From Euglena gracilis (lineage: Eukaryota > Euglenida > Euglenophyceae > Euglenales): a stretch of DNA of 64,000 nucleotides. Of the stretch, positions 42,875 through 52,104 are shown in pieces. The stretch lies in NCBI GenBank assembly GCA_039621445.1, contig CP154954.1, forward strand, positions 10,001,521-10,065,520. Direction: 5' to 3'. Position 1 is the first letter of the stretch, and every line of letters begins with the position of its first letter. The position numbers were made by a program, and so were the translations under genes. The notes beneath the pieces are model-generated. The model saw only the letters and a list, made by a program, of their open reading frames with translations. It searched no databases and was not told the origin of the DNA.

Positions 42875-43045
42875 CCCCCCCTCCACCGGCTTTGTCCTGA
42901 GTCCGGGGGAGGGGGTCACCAGCTTTGTCCTTCGGACAAAGCCGGTGACCCCCTCCCCCGGACTCAGGACAAAGCCGGTGGAGGGGGGGTCTTGCTTTAA
43001 GTCGGTGACCCCCCCGCTGGACTCAGGACAAAGCCGGTGACCCCC
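42875..43045. repeat. Large hairpin, CCGGCTTTGTCCTGAGTCC family
   Basis: Arms of about 50 bp (CACCGGCTTTGTCCTGAGTC ... GACTCAGGACAAAGCCGGTG) are inverted around CCTTCGG, followed by a further half copy. It lies between two exon-like segments and just before the CCCACAG acceptor at about 43093, so it may be within an intron. Confidence 0.8.
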
Positions 43046-43096
43046 AAATGAGGAAAATTATGTTTTTGTTGTGTGTGCCCTCTCTCCCACAGCCAA

Positions 43097-44468
43097 GATG
43101 ATGCCGGCACAGGCCGTTGTCGTTGCTGAGGCTGGCTTGGGACCCACGCCAACCCCAACTGCATTTTTGGCGAAATTAAAGGACTTCACGGAATCCACTC
43201 CAAAGAAGGAATCTGCGGACACAGTCCTTTTTGCCTGATGGTAGCGCCAAAAACCAGAAAGGAGGTTATGTAGCTCTTGTCAATTTCCAGAAAATTTGTG
43301 AGGTCAGAGGCCACAAAACCAATGACTTGGATGAGTATATGTGCGCTTTTGCGAAGCATGTCCTCTCGGTGCATGCCATGTTCGACACGGAAGCTGAAAA
43401 TATTGCCCACAAGGCCCAAAGACAGCTTCTATGTCAGCAGGCTGGTGTACCCATGTGTGAGTGGGCTCCGCAGACGTTGACAACTTATGTCGACACATTG
43501 GCTGTGATGCACAAATTGACGAAGCCTGAGCATGTAATCGTCCCAAAAGCAAAAACCCAGTTTCCAACTTTTGTCCGATTTGTGGACTCATGTTCATCAC
43601 GGCTGAAAAAGTTCAGAGCACGTCAGCCAGAGGTGCGGGTGCTGGATGATTCAGATGTGCTCAAGCTACATGCACAGACCAAGTGGGATCCTGGTTTGAG
43701 ACGCAACGCTACAACATCCTTGTGCTGTCATACATTTTGGGGCAAAGGTCGGAAAGCATGGAGCTTCTTCGTATTGGAAATTTTCACCCAGACACCGTTG
43801 ATGGCCAGCCAATTTTGAAAGTTAAATTCGGAAAGATGAAAAATTTGCAAAGCGGCTCTTCCAAAGAAGCTCACGAGCAAATTCTTTTTGCCCATGAAAA
43901 TGAAAAGTTATGTCCCCTAGCTGCATACCATCGCCAACTTGCCGTTGTGGAGTCTGATGACCGCAACGGGCCATTTTTCCTTGGTGGTGGAAACATGTCT
44001 GCAGCACGCGACAGCAAAAAAACGCAAGGAGCAAACAAGACCAGCAACAATGTCGACCTTGAAAGGAGCGGTTTTGTGGGCGCGTGGGGTCCTGGGTCGC
44101 CCAGTGACGTTTCGGGACTGTGCCAGGCGGCCTGTTTTCACCCGCTTGGTTAACTCCATGGGTGCGCACAATGCTGCTCGTGTTGTGGGTGTGGTACCAC
44201 GTACAATGGACCGCTACCACAGAGCCCTACCAAGTGATGTGCAACTACAAGCAGCTGCCGTTTTGGCCAAGGTGCCTCCCCCCACAATCGTTTTGCTTCA
44301 CAACTTCATTCATAGTCTACCCTCAAGGTGGAAAAGAAGGAGGATCCTGACGTGAAAAATGGAACACCGAAGAAAGAGGAGAGTGTGAAGATGGAGGTTT
44401 CGAAGTCTGAGGAGCCTGAGATTGTGTCTGTGAAACCAAAGGTCTTTGATGTGGATGCACCTCGCCAG
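43097..44468 (+). pseudogene. Tyrosine recombinase (Crypton-like), core
   Basis: ATGATG follows a CTCTCTCCCACAG acceptor. The protein reads through AVVVAEAGLGPTPTPTAFLA and DTVLF, then (after a T5-run frame change at 43228) KNQKGG, LDEYMCAFAKHVLSV and LCQQAGVPMCEWAP, as in the fragment at 593-1273. After a change near 43690 comes RYNILVLSYILGQRSESMEL with the first catalytic Arg, KVKFGKMKNL and CPLAAYHRQLA. After an A7-run change near 44020 comes RRPVFTRLVNSMGAHNAARV with the later Arg/His region and RTMDRYHRAL with a likely nucleophilic Tyr. Then an acidic/basic linker (KKEESVKMEVSKSEEPEIV) leads to the PHD exon. Such enzymes mobilise their element by site-specific recombination. Three frame changes make it non-functional as read. 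Confidence 0.7.
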
Positions 44469-44637
44469 GTAAAGAACACTTTTTCCTTCATAATTACCAA
44501 AATTTTCCGCTGCAACCTCGTGCAAAACGTCCTCGCACTGTTCTGTATCGTGGTGAACCCATCGTCGTCGATGAGAACTCCAGTGACGAGGTTATGTGTT
44601 CAACTTTTATGTGACTGCTAACCACCAACTTTCTCAG
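44469..44637 (+). other. One or two short introns
   Basis: CAG|GTAAAG at 44468/44469 is a good donor and TGCTAACC...TTTCTCAG|GAG at 44637 a good branch site and acceptor. Within the interval, 44516-44590 reads PRAKRPRTVLYRGEPIVVDE, looks coding, and ends GAG|GTTATG. So the likely layout is a 47-base intron 44591-44637 and another of 47 bases, 44469-44515, whose end is AA instead of AG. Skipping the middle part as one 169-base intron also keeps the frame. Confidence 0.5.
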
Positions 44638-45030
44638 GAGCCGGTGATTTGCTCGCAGTATAGTTTGGAGCGCTACCTGGAGGCCAAGAAGGCCGAGTAC
44701 CGGGAGGCGGTCTTTGCTGCGCCGCCGGCACCGGAGGGAGCTGCCACCTCGGTCGTCATGGATAACCTTCCTAACCTCTTCCCGGTCCTGAAGACAGAAA
44801 CCACCGAGGAGCGCATACAAGGAAAGCCTTGTGCTCGGTGTTTTCTGCCTTTGGGCAAGCGAGGCTTGCTTCGCCCAATGGATTGCAATCTGTGCCACGA
44901 ATTTTGGCACCTTGACTGTGCTGGCCGCACCATGCCCCCTCCCCGCAACAGTTGGTGTTGTCCTCGGTGCGATGGCAGGGAGATGCCTCCCATGCCCGCT
45001 CGTGTTCTGAACGCGAAGCGCAAGCACTGA
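44638..45030 (+). CDS. PHD-finger exon of the recombinase gene
   Basis: EPVICSQYSLERYLEAKKAE starts the exon. Near the end C-A-R-C, C-N-L-C-H-E-F-W-H-L-D-C and W-C-C-P-R-C give a full C4-H-C3 PHD pattern, which in other proteins reads histone tails. It ends NAKRKH at TGA. Joined to a recombinase it might steer integration to a chromatin state, as chromodomains do for chromoviruses; that is inference. Confidence 0.75.
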   Translation, partial: EPVICSQYSLERYLEAKKAEYREAVFAAPPAPEGAATSVVMDNLPNLFPVLKTETTEERIQGKPCARCFLPLGKRGLLRPMDCNLCHEFWHLDCAGRTMPPPRNSWCCPRCDGREMPPMPARVLNAKRKH

Positions 45031-45157
45031 GGATTACACCAACTGTCTGCCTCCGTTTTTTTTGTCCTGGAACAATCCATTGGCATGACGTTTGCCTGCA
45101 CCAGGTTTTTTCGGTGGCAGCTCCCATCCTCCCTGTGCTTTGACGGCTTTTTGCTAC

Positions 45158-45335
45158 CACCCCCCCCCCCTTATTGTCCCACCCACCTCTCCCCGGGAGG
45201 CCCGACCGGACAATAAGGGGGGGGGGACAATAAGGGGGTACCAAAGGAATTTCATTGGCCGGGCCAAAAAATCCCCCGTCGGCCGGGGCCCAGGGACAAT
45301 AAGGGGGGGGGACAATAAGGGGGGGGGGGTGGTAT
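45158..45335. mobile_element. Foldback element, TTATTGTCCC family, tandem copy 1
   Basis: C-tract-TTATTGTCCC at the left, GGGACAATAAGGGG at the right, a second inner pair around CGACCGGACAATAAG, and GGCCGGGCCAAAAAATCCCC in the middle. It abuts the next copy through 20 bases. Confidence 0.75.
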
Positions 45336-45358
45336 TAATTTGGCCACTTATGGGTACC

Positions 45359-45534
45359 ACCCCCCCCCCTTATTGTCCCACCGACCTCTCCCCGGGAGGC
45401 CCGACCGGACAATAAGGGGGGGGGGACAATAAGGGGGTACCAAAGGAATTTCATTGGCCGGGCCAAAAAATCCCCTGTCGGCCGGGGCCCAGGGACAATA
45501 AGGGGGGGGGACAATAAGGGGGGGGGGGGGTGGT
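45359..45534. mobile_element. Foldback element, TTATTGTCCC family, tandem copy 2
   Basis: Almost identical to 45158-45335; the linker GGTATTAATTTGGCCACTTA separates them. Confidence 0.75.
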
Positions 45535-45611
45535 ATCTTGACAACCATCCAACTGCTGTTTCAGTGTCCCAAATGTGGTTGCAACCATATCCATCGGCTG
45601 GTTGAAAATTT

Positions 45612-45745
45612 GGGGGGGGTCCACCGGACTCAAGACAAAGCCGGTGGACCCCCCTCCACCGGCTTTGTCACCCCTGAGTCCATCGTAGGGGGTCACCGGC
45701 TTTGTCCTGAGTCCGGCGGGGGGGGGGGTCACCGACTTAAAGCTT
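45612..45745. repeat. Hairpin, CCGGCTTTGTCCTGAGTCC family, copy 2
   Basis: GGTCCACCGGACTCAAGACA and TCACCGGCTTTGTCCTGAGT are arms of a foldback like that at 42.9 kb. It again lies 5' of a recombinase fragment. Confidence 0.75.
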
Positions 45746-46023
45746 TGTAGATCCGTGCTACCGTGTTCACACATATGTCTTAAATGACGCAACCGGCATG
45801 GAGCGAATTCAGCCATTCTTTCCAACCTTGTCACGCTTTGCCTTCAGACGTGGGACCACGTCTTCCTTGCTGGGGTAAAGTTCCGCAGCATCGACCGTCC
45901 ACAGTGCCCAGCCCACAAAGAGGGTATACCCTCACCCCCCCTCAAAGTGTCCCCCCCCCTCAAAGTGGCCAAAAATTTTGGCAAAATTTGGCAAAAAAAC
46001 GACTGCAACCCATTTTTTCTCCA

Positions 46024-46243
46024 GAGGAAACATGTGGTGATCTTGGGGTACACCACGGGATACCGTGGAGAGGTGCTTCGCCGCATGGAGGTCAAATGGC
46101 TGAAACCAGGCTTTGCGGACGGGCGCAAAACTTATTCCATCGTGGTGGGGACAATGAAAAACCTTCCGGGTGATCTAAATCACATAGATGCCAAATTGTT
46201 CACATTGTTGATCACCCAGGGAGATGGTCCACGTATCTGTCCC
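46024..46243 (+). pseudogene. Tyrosine recombinase fragment (second paralogue)
   Basis: TTTTTTCTCCAG precedes the frame like a 3' splice site. RKHVVILGYTTGYRGEVLRR, then SIVVGTMKNLPGDLNHIDAK and ICPV parallel the LVLSYILGQRSESMELLRI, KFGKMKNLQSG and LCPLAA blocks of the 43 kb gene. Only the segment around the first Arg survives. The part upstream (45790-45920) may be an older exon but is cut by a CCCTCACC repeat end at about 45928. Confidence 0.6.
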
Positions 46244-46570
46244 GTCCCCCCCCCCAAAAGTGTTCACAGTTTCCCGTGAGAAAACGTGAACATTACACAA
46301 TTTCCCACAGGGAAACATTTAACGTTCACGGGCACCCAAGGTTGACGGCTTGTTTTTTTGAAACAAAAAAAAATGTTTTTTTAAAAAACATATGTCTTTT
46401 TTTAAAAAAAACAAAAAAAACGTCATGGAGGGTTTGGGGGAATTCTTTGCAATGTTTTTGGGGAAAAGTTCATTTTTATTTCTGCAGTATATATATTTTT
46501 GTTTTTTGGGGGGTTGAAAAAAAGATTTTTTGCACCAGAAAACACAGATTTGGAAATATTTTAACACACA
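46244..46570. repeat. A/T foldback remnant
   Basis: T7/A9 and T7/A8 foldbacks at 46350-46420, with GTGAACATTACACAATTTCC near 46290 shared (inverted) with 49080-49100. No gene. Confidence 0.5.
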
Positions 46571-47348
46571 CAGGAGGCTAGGCACATGGGGGGGGGCTGA
46601 GGGGGGGCGAGCGGCCACGCAGGCGGCCGCGCGGGGGGGAGGGGGGGGAAGGGTGGTCCGAGGGCGGCCGCGCGGGCGGCGCGCATCCTAAAATCGGTGA
46701 TATTCGCGTCCAAAAAGTGGTCATTTTTTGCAAATTTTTGGGCCATTTTTGACCGAAAAAGTGCTTTTTTTGGCTGCGCGCAGAGCGCGCGGCCCCCAAT
46801 TTTGCCATTTTATGTCCGAAAATGGTCATTTTTGGTCATTTTTGGGCCTCAAAAAAGTCGCAATTTTTTCACAAATTTTTTTTCTTGGCCATGCTAGGCA
46901 CAGTGGGGGGGGTCCAGGGGGGGGGCGAGCGGCCGCGCGGGGCGGCCGCGCAAGGGCTGCGCAAAGGGGGGGGGAGGGGGGGGCTCGGACCCCCCGAGCG
47001 GCGCGCCTAGCCTCCATAACACACATAAAAAAACTTTGGAGGCTAGGCGCGCCGCTCGGGGGGGGGTCCGGGACCCCTCCCCCCCCGCGGCCCATGCCCG
47101 GCCGCCCGTGCGGCCGCTCGCCCCCCCTCGGTCTCCCCCTCACTGTGCCTAGCATAGCCAAGAAAAGGCATTCTTTGAGCAAAAATGGTCCAAAAATGGC
47201 CCAAAATGACCACTTTTTGGACCCGAAAATGGGCCGCGCGCCGCCCGCGCGGCCGCCCTTGGACCCCCCCCCCCCCCCCCCGCCGCGCGGCCGCCCGCGC
47301 GGCCGCTCGCCCCCCCCAGCCCCTCCCCCCCACTGTGCCTAGCCTCCT
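46571..47348. mobile_element. G/C-tract foldback element with AGGAGGCTAGGCAC ends
   Basis: AGGAGGCTAGGCAC at the left, GTGCCTAGCCTCCT at the right, and the same words inside in both orientations (46890, 47000, 47037, 47150). Between are GCGGCCGCGCG-rich and T-rich blocks. A relative occurs inside the transposon at 36.9-37.0 kb. Probably two or more nested copies. Confidence 0.65.
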
Positions 47349-47349
47349 T

Positions 47350-47960
47350 TAGAGCGGGTATTCCCCCGTGACCCCCCCCCCCCACCCGACCTAAGACCCT
47401 TTTCGGCCAATTTTTTTTCTGAAAAAAACTTGGCTAGTGATGCCTAATTTGACAAAATACCCTCACCCCCCCCCTATTTGGCCAGGGCTCCTTCAGACCC
47501 CCAAGACAAGACCAGCCAATTTCGGCAAGGCCGCAAAAAGGGCTCAGAAAACCTCCAAAAATGTCCGTTTCGAAAATTTTTAAAATTCGCCGGATAAGAA
47601 AAAGTCATGACCAATCCAACTGTGCTCAAAAAATCGACAAATTTTGCACAGGGAAAATTTTTGGGGGTGGGGGTCCTCGAGCCCCCCCCCCCCCGGAGGC
47701 CAATTAGCCAATTAGGGGGGGGGCAAATAAGGGGGGGGTGAGGGTATTCAGGTAAATTCCTGATTTTGAGGCATAAATTTTGCAAAATTTGGACTGGTGA
47801 TGCCTAATTTGGTGTCAAAATACTAATTTTAGGTTGGTGGATTCCTAATTTGGAGCCAAAAAGTATTTTCCCCAAAATTTCGTTTTCGGTGTTTCCTAAT
47901 TTGGCCACCGAAAATGTGGTGTTCCCCCATGACCCCTCCCCCCGTGAACCCCCCCCCCCC
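47350..47960. mobile_element. GATTCCTAATTTGG-repeat element, interrupted by a MITE
   Basis: (GTGACCCCCC) ends and four direct TGATGCCTAATTTGG-like repeats match the inner part of 37865-38196. It is split by the TA-flanked MITE at 47460-47744. Confidence 0.65.
47460..47744. mobile_element. MITE with CCCTCACC ends, TA duplication, copy 2
   Basis: 285 bp, ends CCCTCACCCCCCCC and GGGGGGGGTGAGGG, TA at 47458-47459 and 47745-47746. The host repeat is continuous across it when compared with 37970-38030. Confidence 0.8.
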
Positions 47961-47967
47961 CCCCGTG

Positions 47968-48887
47968 GGTGCCAAACGGTAGACTGGGGGGGGGGTAGTG
48001 GGTAGTCGGCCGACTACCCAATTGGTCGGCCGACTAGTCGGCGGACCAATTGGGTAGTCGGCCGACTACCCACTCTCATGTACTAACGGGTCAAAACTGC
48101 CGACTTTTAAGCCCCCCCCCCCTGGGAAAAAAACTTTTTTCTAAATCACCTCAACACCAGTCAAAACCCACCCAAATGGCTCCAGAACCCCCCAATCGGG
48201 GGTGAATATGCAAAAAAAAATGGGGGAAAATGTCCATTTTGGGACACTTTTGACAAAAGAACACCTCTCCCCATTGGATTTTCAATATAAGTCAAAATTT
48301 GTCTTATCCCTCCAAGTCTATTGCCAACACAGAAGGGATTTTGTTATTTGAGGGGGGGGTGCGGGAGGGGGGCGGAGCCCCCCGCCTATGCCAAAGTGAG
48401 CCACAAAAACGACTTAGCCCCCGAGTATGTTGCATTTCTAAAGGATTTTCATGTAATCCCTGTTTCATCATTGGTTTTTTACACCTCCGGACCCCCATCA
48501 AGGGCCCACCGACCCCCCACCGACCAAAGATTTCCATCTGGGGGTGTTTATTTAGGCGTAAAACGGTTATTTGGACCCATCCGGACCATTTCCGGGTGAT
48601 TTGGGCCCGCCACAGACCATTTTTATGACCGCCGACTAGCCACCGACTAGTTGTATTGGATTTTCTTCATGGGGGGGGCTTAAAAGATGGCGGTTTGGAC
48701 CCGTTAGTACATTAGAGTGGGCAGTTGGCCGACTAGTCGGCCGACTACCCACTACCCCCCCCCCCCCCACTGTCTCGCCGACTAGCTGCCGACCAGGCCT
48801 AGCCGGCCGACCAATTGGGTAGTCGGCCGACTAGTCGGCCGACTACCCACTCCCCCCCCCCCCCCAGTCTCCCGCCATGCCCCCCCC
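47968..48887. mobile_element. Foldback transposon with AGTCGGCCGACT subterminal repeats, copy 2
   Basis: GGGTGCCAAACGGTAGACT at the left and AGTCTCCCGCCATGCC at the right, with G/C-tracts and AGTCGGCCGACT palindromes inside both ends. Its interior is the inverse of copy 1 (39715-40450). CCCCCGTG flanks both sides, but the C-tracts make the exact duplication uncertain. Confidence 0.72.
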
Positions 48888-49413
48888 CCCCCGTGACCCG
48901 AACCACACCCGAAAATTTTTCCTCAAAAATGGCGATTTCGCAAGGAAAAAAGTCAATGTTTGCTTTTTCAAAAAAACGTGTTTTTTTGCGTTTTTTTTAA
49001 AAAAACATGTTTTTTTGTTGTTTTTTTATTAAAAAAAACAAAAAAAGCGTCAACCCTGCGGGTACCTCATGGGGTACCCGTGAACGTTACACAATTTTCT
49101 CACTTAGGGTAACCCATGACTGTTAAACGGTTTAAATCTTTAAAAAATGCTGTATCACTGCATTCCTTATCATTCAAATGGCTTGTTACCTGAAGTTAGA
49201 ATGAAGCCCATTCCCGAAAATTTACAGCCAACATATGCCGGGAATGTTTGTAAAAAGTGAGGTTGTTGTGATGGTGTTGGGCGGATCGTTTGGTTTTCTG
49301 GGCCACGCAACGGCACCAGGAGTGAGAGCACCCTGTAGAAAGGATATGGCCCCAAAGAATTTTAGGCCGCGAGGTTGGACTTGCGGATGGGGCCCACGGT
49401 GGAAATTACCGGC
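48888..49413. other. A/T foldback and no recognised gene
   Basis: T8/A8 foldbacks at 48965-49045, then GGGTACCTCATGGGGTACCC, an 8 bp-arm palindrome. The rest is unique and unassigned. Confidence 0.4.
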
Positions 49414-50027
49414 TCATTGCACCACTTCGGAAACCCCCAAGCAAACCCCTGCACACTCGAAAACAGCGTTACAACCAACTTTCACTCTTTTTTCCGTGCC
49501 AAGATTGAACAACCCAGGGTCACGGGGAGGGGTCACGGGGGAGGTTCGGCATGTCTGACGAGGACCCTCGGCCGCCAGGGGGAGGATGTGGTGGAAGGGG
49601 TGGCAGAGGTTGTGCGCGATGAAGATGATGATGAGGTGGGAGGTCTGGCAATTCTCCCCTTTCTGTTGGGTTGATAGGGGGGTGGGGGCTGCAAGAGCAG
49701 CAGCTTGTTGGAGCAACTGGTTGTGGTGGATGTCCTCCAGCATGTCCATGACCTTGTGATCACTCATCCTCCTGGGGCTTCTCCATGGTCCTGCTTGGTC
49801 CCTCCTGGACTCTCCCCTGCTGTGCGGGGGGTCTCTCCAGGGATGTGCTTCAGCTTCCCTCCTCCTAGGCTCTCCCCTTTGGGGGTCTCTCCAGGGCTGT
49901 GCTGCAACTTCCTCCCTCCTGGGCTCTCCCCTCTTGTACAGGAGGTCTCTCCAGCGCTGTGCTTTAGCTTCTCACCTCCTATCAGGTTCTCCCCTCCTGG
50001 GTTCTCCCCTTCCAGGCTGGGGTGCAA
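49414..50027 (-). CDS. Two small overlapping ORFs, first with internal repeats
   Basis: Reading leftwards: 88 codons with four diverged repeats around GES-P-GG--LQHSPGET, ending TGA that overlaps an ATG as ATGA near 49765. The second frame reads MSDHKVMDMLEDIHHNQLLQ, AAALAAPTPLSTQQKGENCQ and continues to about 49414. The family is unknown. A stop-start overlap of this kind can allow reinitiation in some retrotransposons; here it may be chance. Confidence 0.35.
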
Positions 50028-50041
50028 AATTTGTTAGGATA

Positions 50042-50130
50042 CATTTTGACACTTTCTGAGTAGCTTTTTTTTGTTCGCATATCATGTCGGACAAATGAAA
50101 GCCCCTGGTGGGGTATATTTTGAAGTTCCG
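50042..50130 (+). repeat. Dispersed 5'-end-like repeat, copy 2
   Basis: Reverse complement of 32053-32145 with about 85% identity by eye. A small basic ORF follows at 50212. Confidence 0.6.
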
Positions 50131-50211
50131 AAGTTCGACATCACACATTCTGAAATTGCGAAGCACTTCATTACATTGCAGATTGGTTGACATTGGAACC
50201 CGTTCTCAACA

Positions 50212-50545
50212 TGAGTGAGCGAGAGAGACGTGGATTCCAGGTATAAGAGGGCGCTGAAGCGCCGCTGGGAGAAAGATACATGTCCCCGGGCGAGAGGCGA
50301 CGCGCCAGAGCACTGAGCCGCCAGATGAAAGCCAGGAGGAAAGCAGACAAAACAAGACACCAGGTCTGCAGGAGAAGCAGCCCCAGGAGACACAGCAGCC
50401 CTGGGAGATCTATGGAAAAGCAAGCTGCCAGAAGTTCCAGGAGCCCTCCTGAAGAAGAAGCCCATCCTTTCTTCAGTCTGACACCAAAGTCACCAGAACC
50501 ACAAAGCCAACAAATGGCCCTCATGCCCATGGAGTACCATGCCCC
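50212..50545 (+). pseudogene. Small basic ORF (candidate ORF1 fragment)
   Basis: ATG at 50212 gives MSERERRGFQ and then a stop. Another frame continues GERRRARALSRQMKARRKAD, RRSSPRRHSSPGRSMEKQAA and ends in a C-tract element at 50546. Very basic and probably helical; it may bind RNA. It is placed like the coiled-coil ORF at 31.6-31.9 kb relative to the shared repeat. A CAG|GTATAAG at 50241 might be a splice donor. Confidence 0.4.
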
Positions 50546-50602
50546 CCCCCTTTACTGTCCCCCCCCCTTACTGTTCCCATTGGGGGGACGGGAACAGTAC
50601 AG
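50546..50602. mobile_element. Foldback element, TTACTGTTCCC variant
   Basis: CCCCCCCTTTACTGTCCCCC and GGGACGGGAACAGTA ends. A relative is at 50846-50930. Confidence 0.6.
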
Positions 50603-50845
50603 TGTCATAGCACTTTTTGTAAAGGATTCTTGGAACACAATTCAAAAAAGGGGATTTTTTGGTCAGTTTTTAGGTGCTTTCCATCCCACCAAAATCCAAC
50701 CTAATGCCAAAATGGATGTTGTGGAGGTGCAATTTTCAAGCATGTAAACCAAAAAAGCTTCATTTTGGCATTTTAGGTCGCCTTTTGGGTCTAACTTGGT
50801 TGGTTGGTTCATGGCCCATGGGAGCAGCAGGGGGGGGGGAGCTCG

Positions 50846-50930
50846 TCCCCCCCCTTACTGTTCCCCCCCTTACTGTTCCCATGGACCCAAAAGGGGGCCA
50901 CGGGACGGGAACAGTAAGGGGGGGGCATGG
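50846..50930. mobile_element. Foldback element, TTACTGTTCCC variant, copy 2
   Basis: CCCCCCCTTACTGTTCCC and GGGAACAGTAAGGGGGG are inverted ends. Confidence 0.65.
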
Positions 50931-50984
50931 TAACAAAGCTCAAGCTCCGGGCACGTTCTGGGTGAAGCTGTGCTACCCGCCGTG

Positions 50985-51148
50985 AGAGGAGTGTCCGACT
51001 TCCTTTCTTTTTGGAATGCCAGAAGTACCGATGAGGAAGCTTTTTGAAAATCTCTGCATACGTCAACACTCCAAACCACCAGTTTTTTTATTTCCCTTGC
51101 GAGTGTGAGCGACAGCCCCTGCCACACATGGTAGTCTCCTCCCATTGA
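50985..51148 (-). pseudogene. C-terminal scrap of a non-LTR RT-endonuclease
   Basis: YHVWQGLSLTLAREIKKLVV on the minus strand matches TVWQALSLTLARELAR at the end of copy C. Only about 50 codons are left. Such short 3' ends are usual for non-LTR insertions. Confidence 0.6.
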
Positions 51149-51876
51149 CTATGCTCTCCATAAATTCCATTGCGCAACCTCCACCTCCAAAACATGCTGA
51201 ACTGTTTGGCTGTTGGGCCCATGAAAAAACCTTCTCGTCTGTTGGTCATGGACCATTCACCATTCATGGAACAAATGGGACACAAACCTGCTAAAAAACA
51301 CCACGAATGGCACACCCACACACACCAATGTGTGCCAACCACAGCCAAGTTTAATAACTGGCTTGACAAGGAAGTAACGTTTGACAACACCAGCGGATGA
51401 AGAGCGCACCTTGCGCGTACATTTGACCTTCAAAACAATATAACAACCTGTACACAATGTTTTTCAGTTGCACCATCAGCGTACCTCACCTTTGTTCAAT
51501 CACACTCGCATTGCGCCTTGTGCGCACGACGTTGTACAGTTAGCACCACAATCACGCTGTAGATGTTGTACATAGAACGCCCCACCGAGTCCCCTTTTAC
51601 AACTAACACGTGAAAACGATGGCCACGTAGCCTAGAATGATGGCCACCTCAAAAAAAAGGTTTTCCACATTCCCCAGAATGATGGTCACCTAACCCAAAA
51701 CTCTGGCCACCGAACGTGCCCTCCTTAGCCACTGGACCTGTAAACGTTGGCCACTTTTTCTGGAACTTGAAAATGTTGGCTTTTTTTTGTTGTGTCGTAT
51801 GTTGAATGATCCTGTGCTGCCCGGCTTCTTTTTTTCACTCTTCCCTCAGTTTTTTTTCTCAATGCCCGTTTGAAGG
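51149..51876. other. No gene recognised
   Basis: Unique sequence. TGGCCAC and ATGGTCACC words (51620-51760) recall the GTGGCC minisatellite at 63 kb but are too few to link. Confidence 0.35.
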
Positions 51877-52104
51877 CATTTTGGTTGGCGTCGTGGGCGC
51901 CGTCAGGCCCATCAAATTCTGTCCCGAGAGAAGCTGGATGACATTTTTGGTGCATTGAGCGCCGATGAGCACTGAGACCCCGAGCTCAGTACTGCGCAAT
52001 TGGCACGCCGGTTCAACATTCCCCGTCGAAGTGTCTGGCGATTGTACGAGGAATGGCAGGACCATAGCTTTGCTCAGGCTCATTTTCCGTGTCTCCTCGC
52101 GTGA
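51877..52104 (+). pseudogene. Helix-turn-helix fragment, perhaps from a transposase
   Basis: RQAHQILSREKLDDIFGALS runs to an in-frame TGA at 51973, then the same frame continues DPELSTAQLARRFNIPRRSV and WRLYEEWQDHS to TGA at 52102. The second part looks like a helix-turn-helix (S-T-x-Q-L-A-x-x-F-x-I-x-x-x-S-V-W-R), as at the N-terminus of many transposases and in homeodomain-like DNA-binding proteins. Nothing downstream resembles a DDE core. Confidence 0.45.

Noticed and set aside
39180-48870. AGTCGGCCGACT palindromes as binding sites for a host regulator
   Set aside because: They occur only in the ends of one transposon family here, so transposon subterminal repeats explain them.
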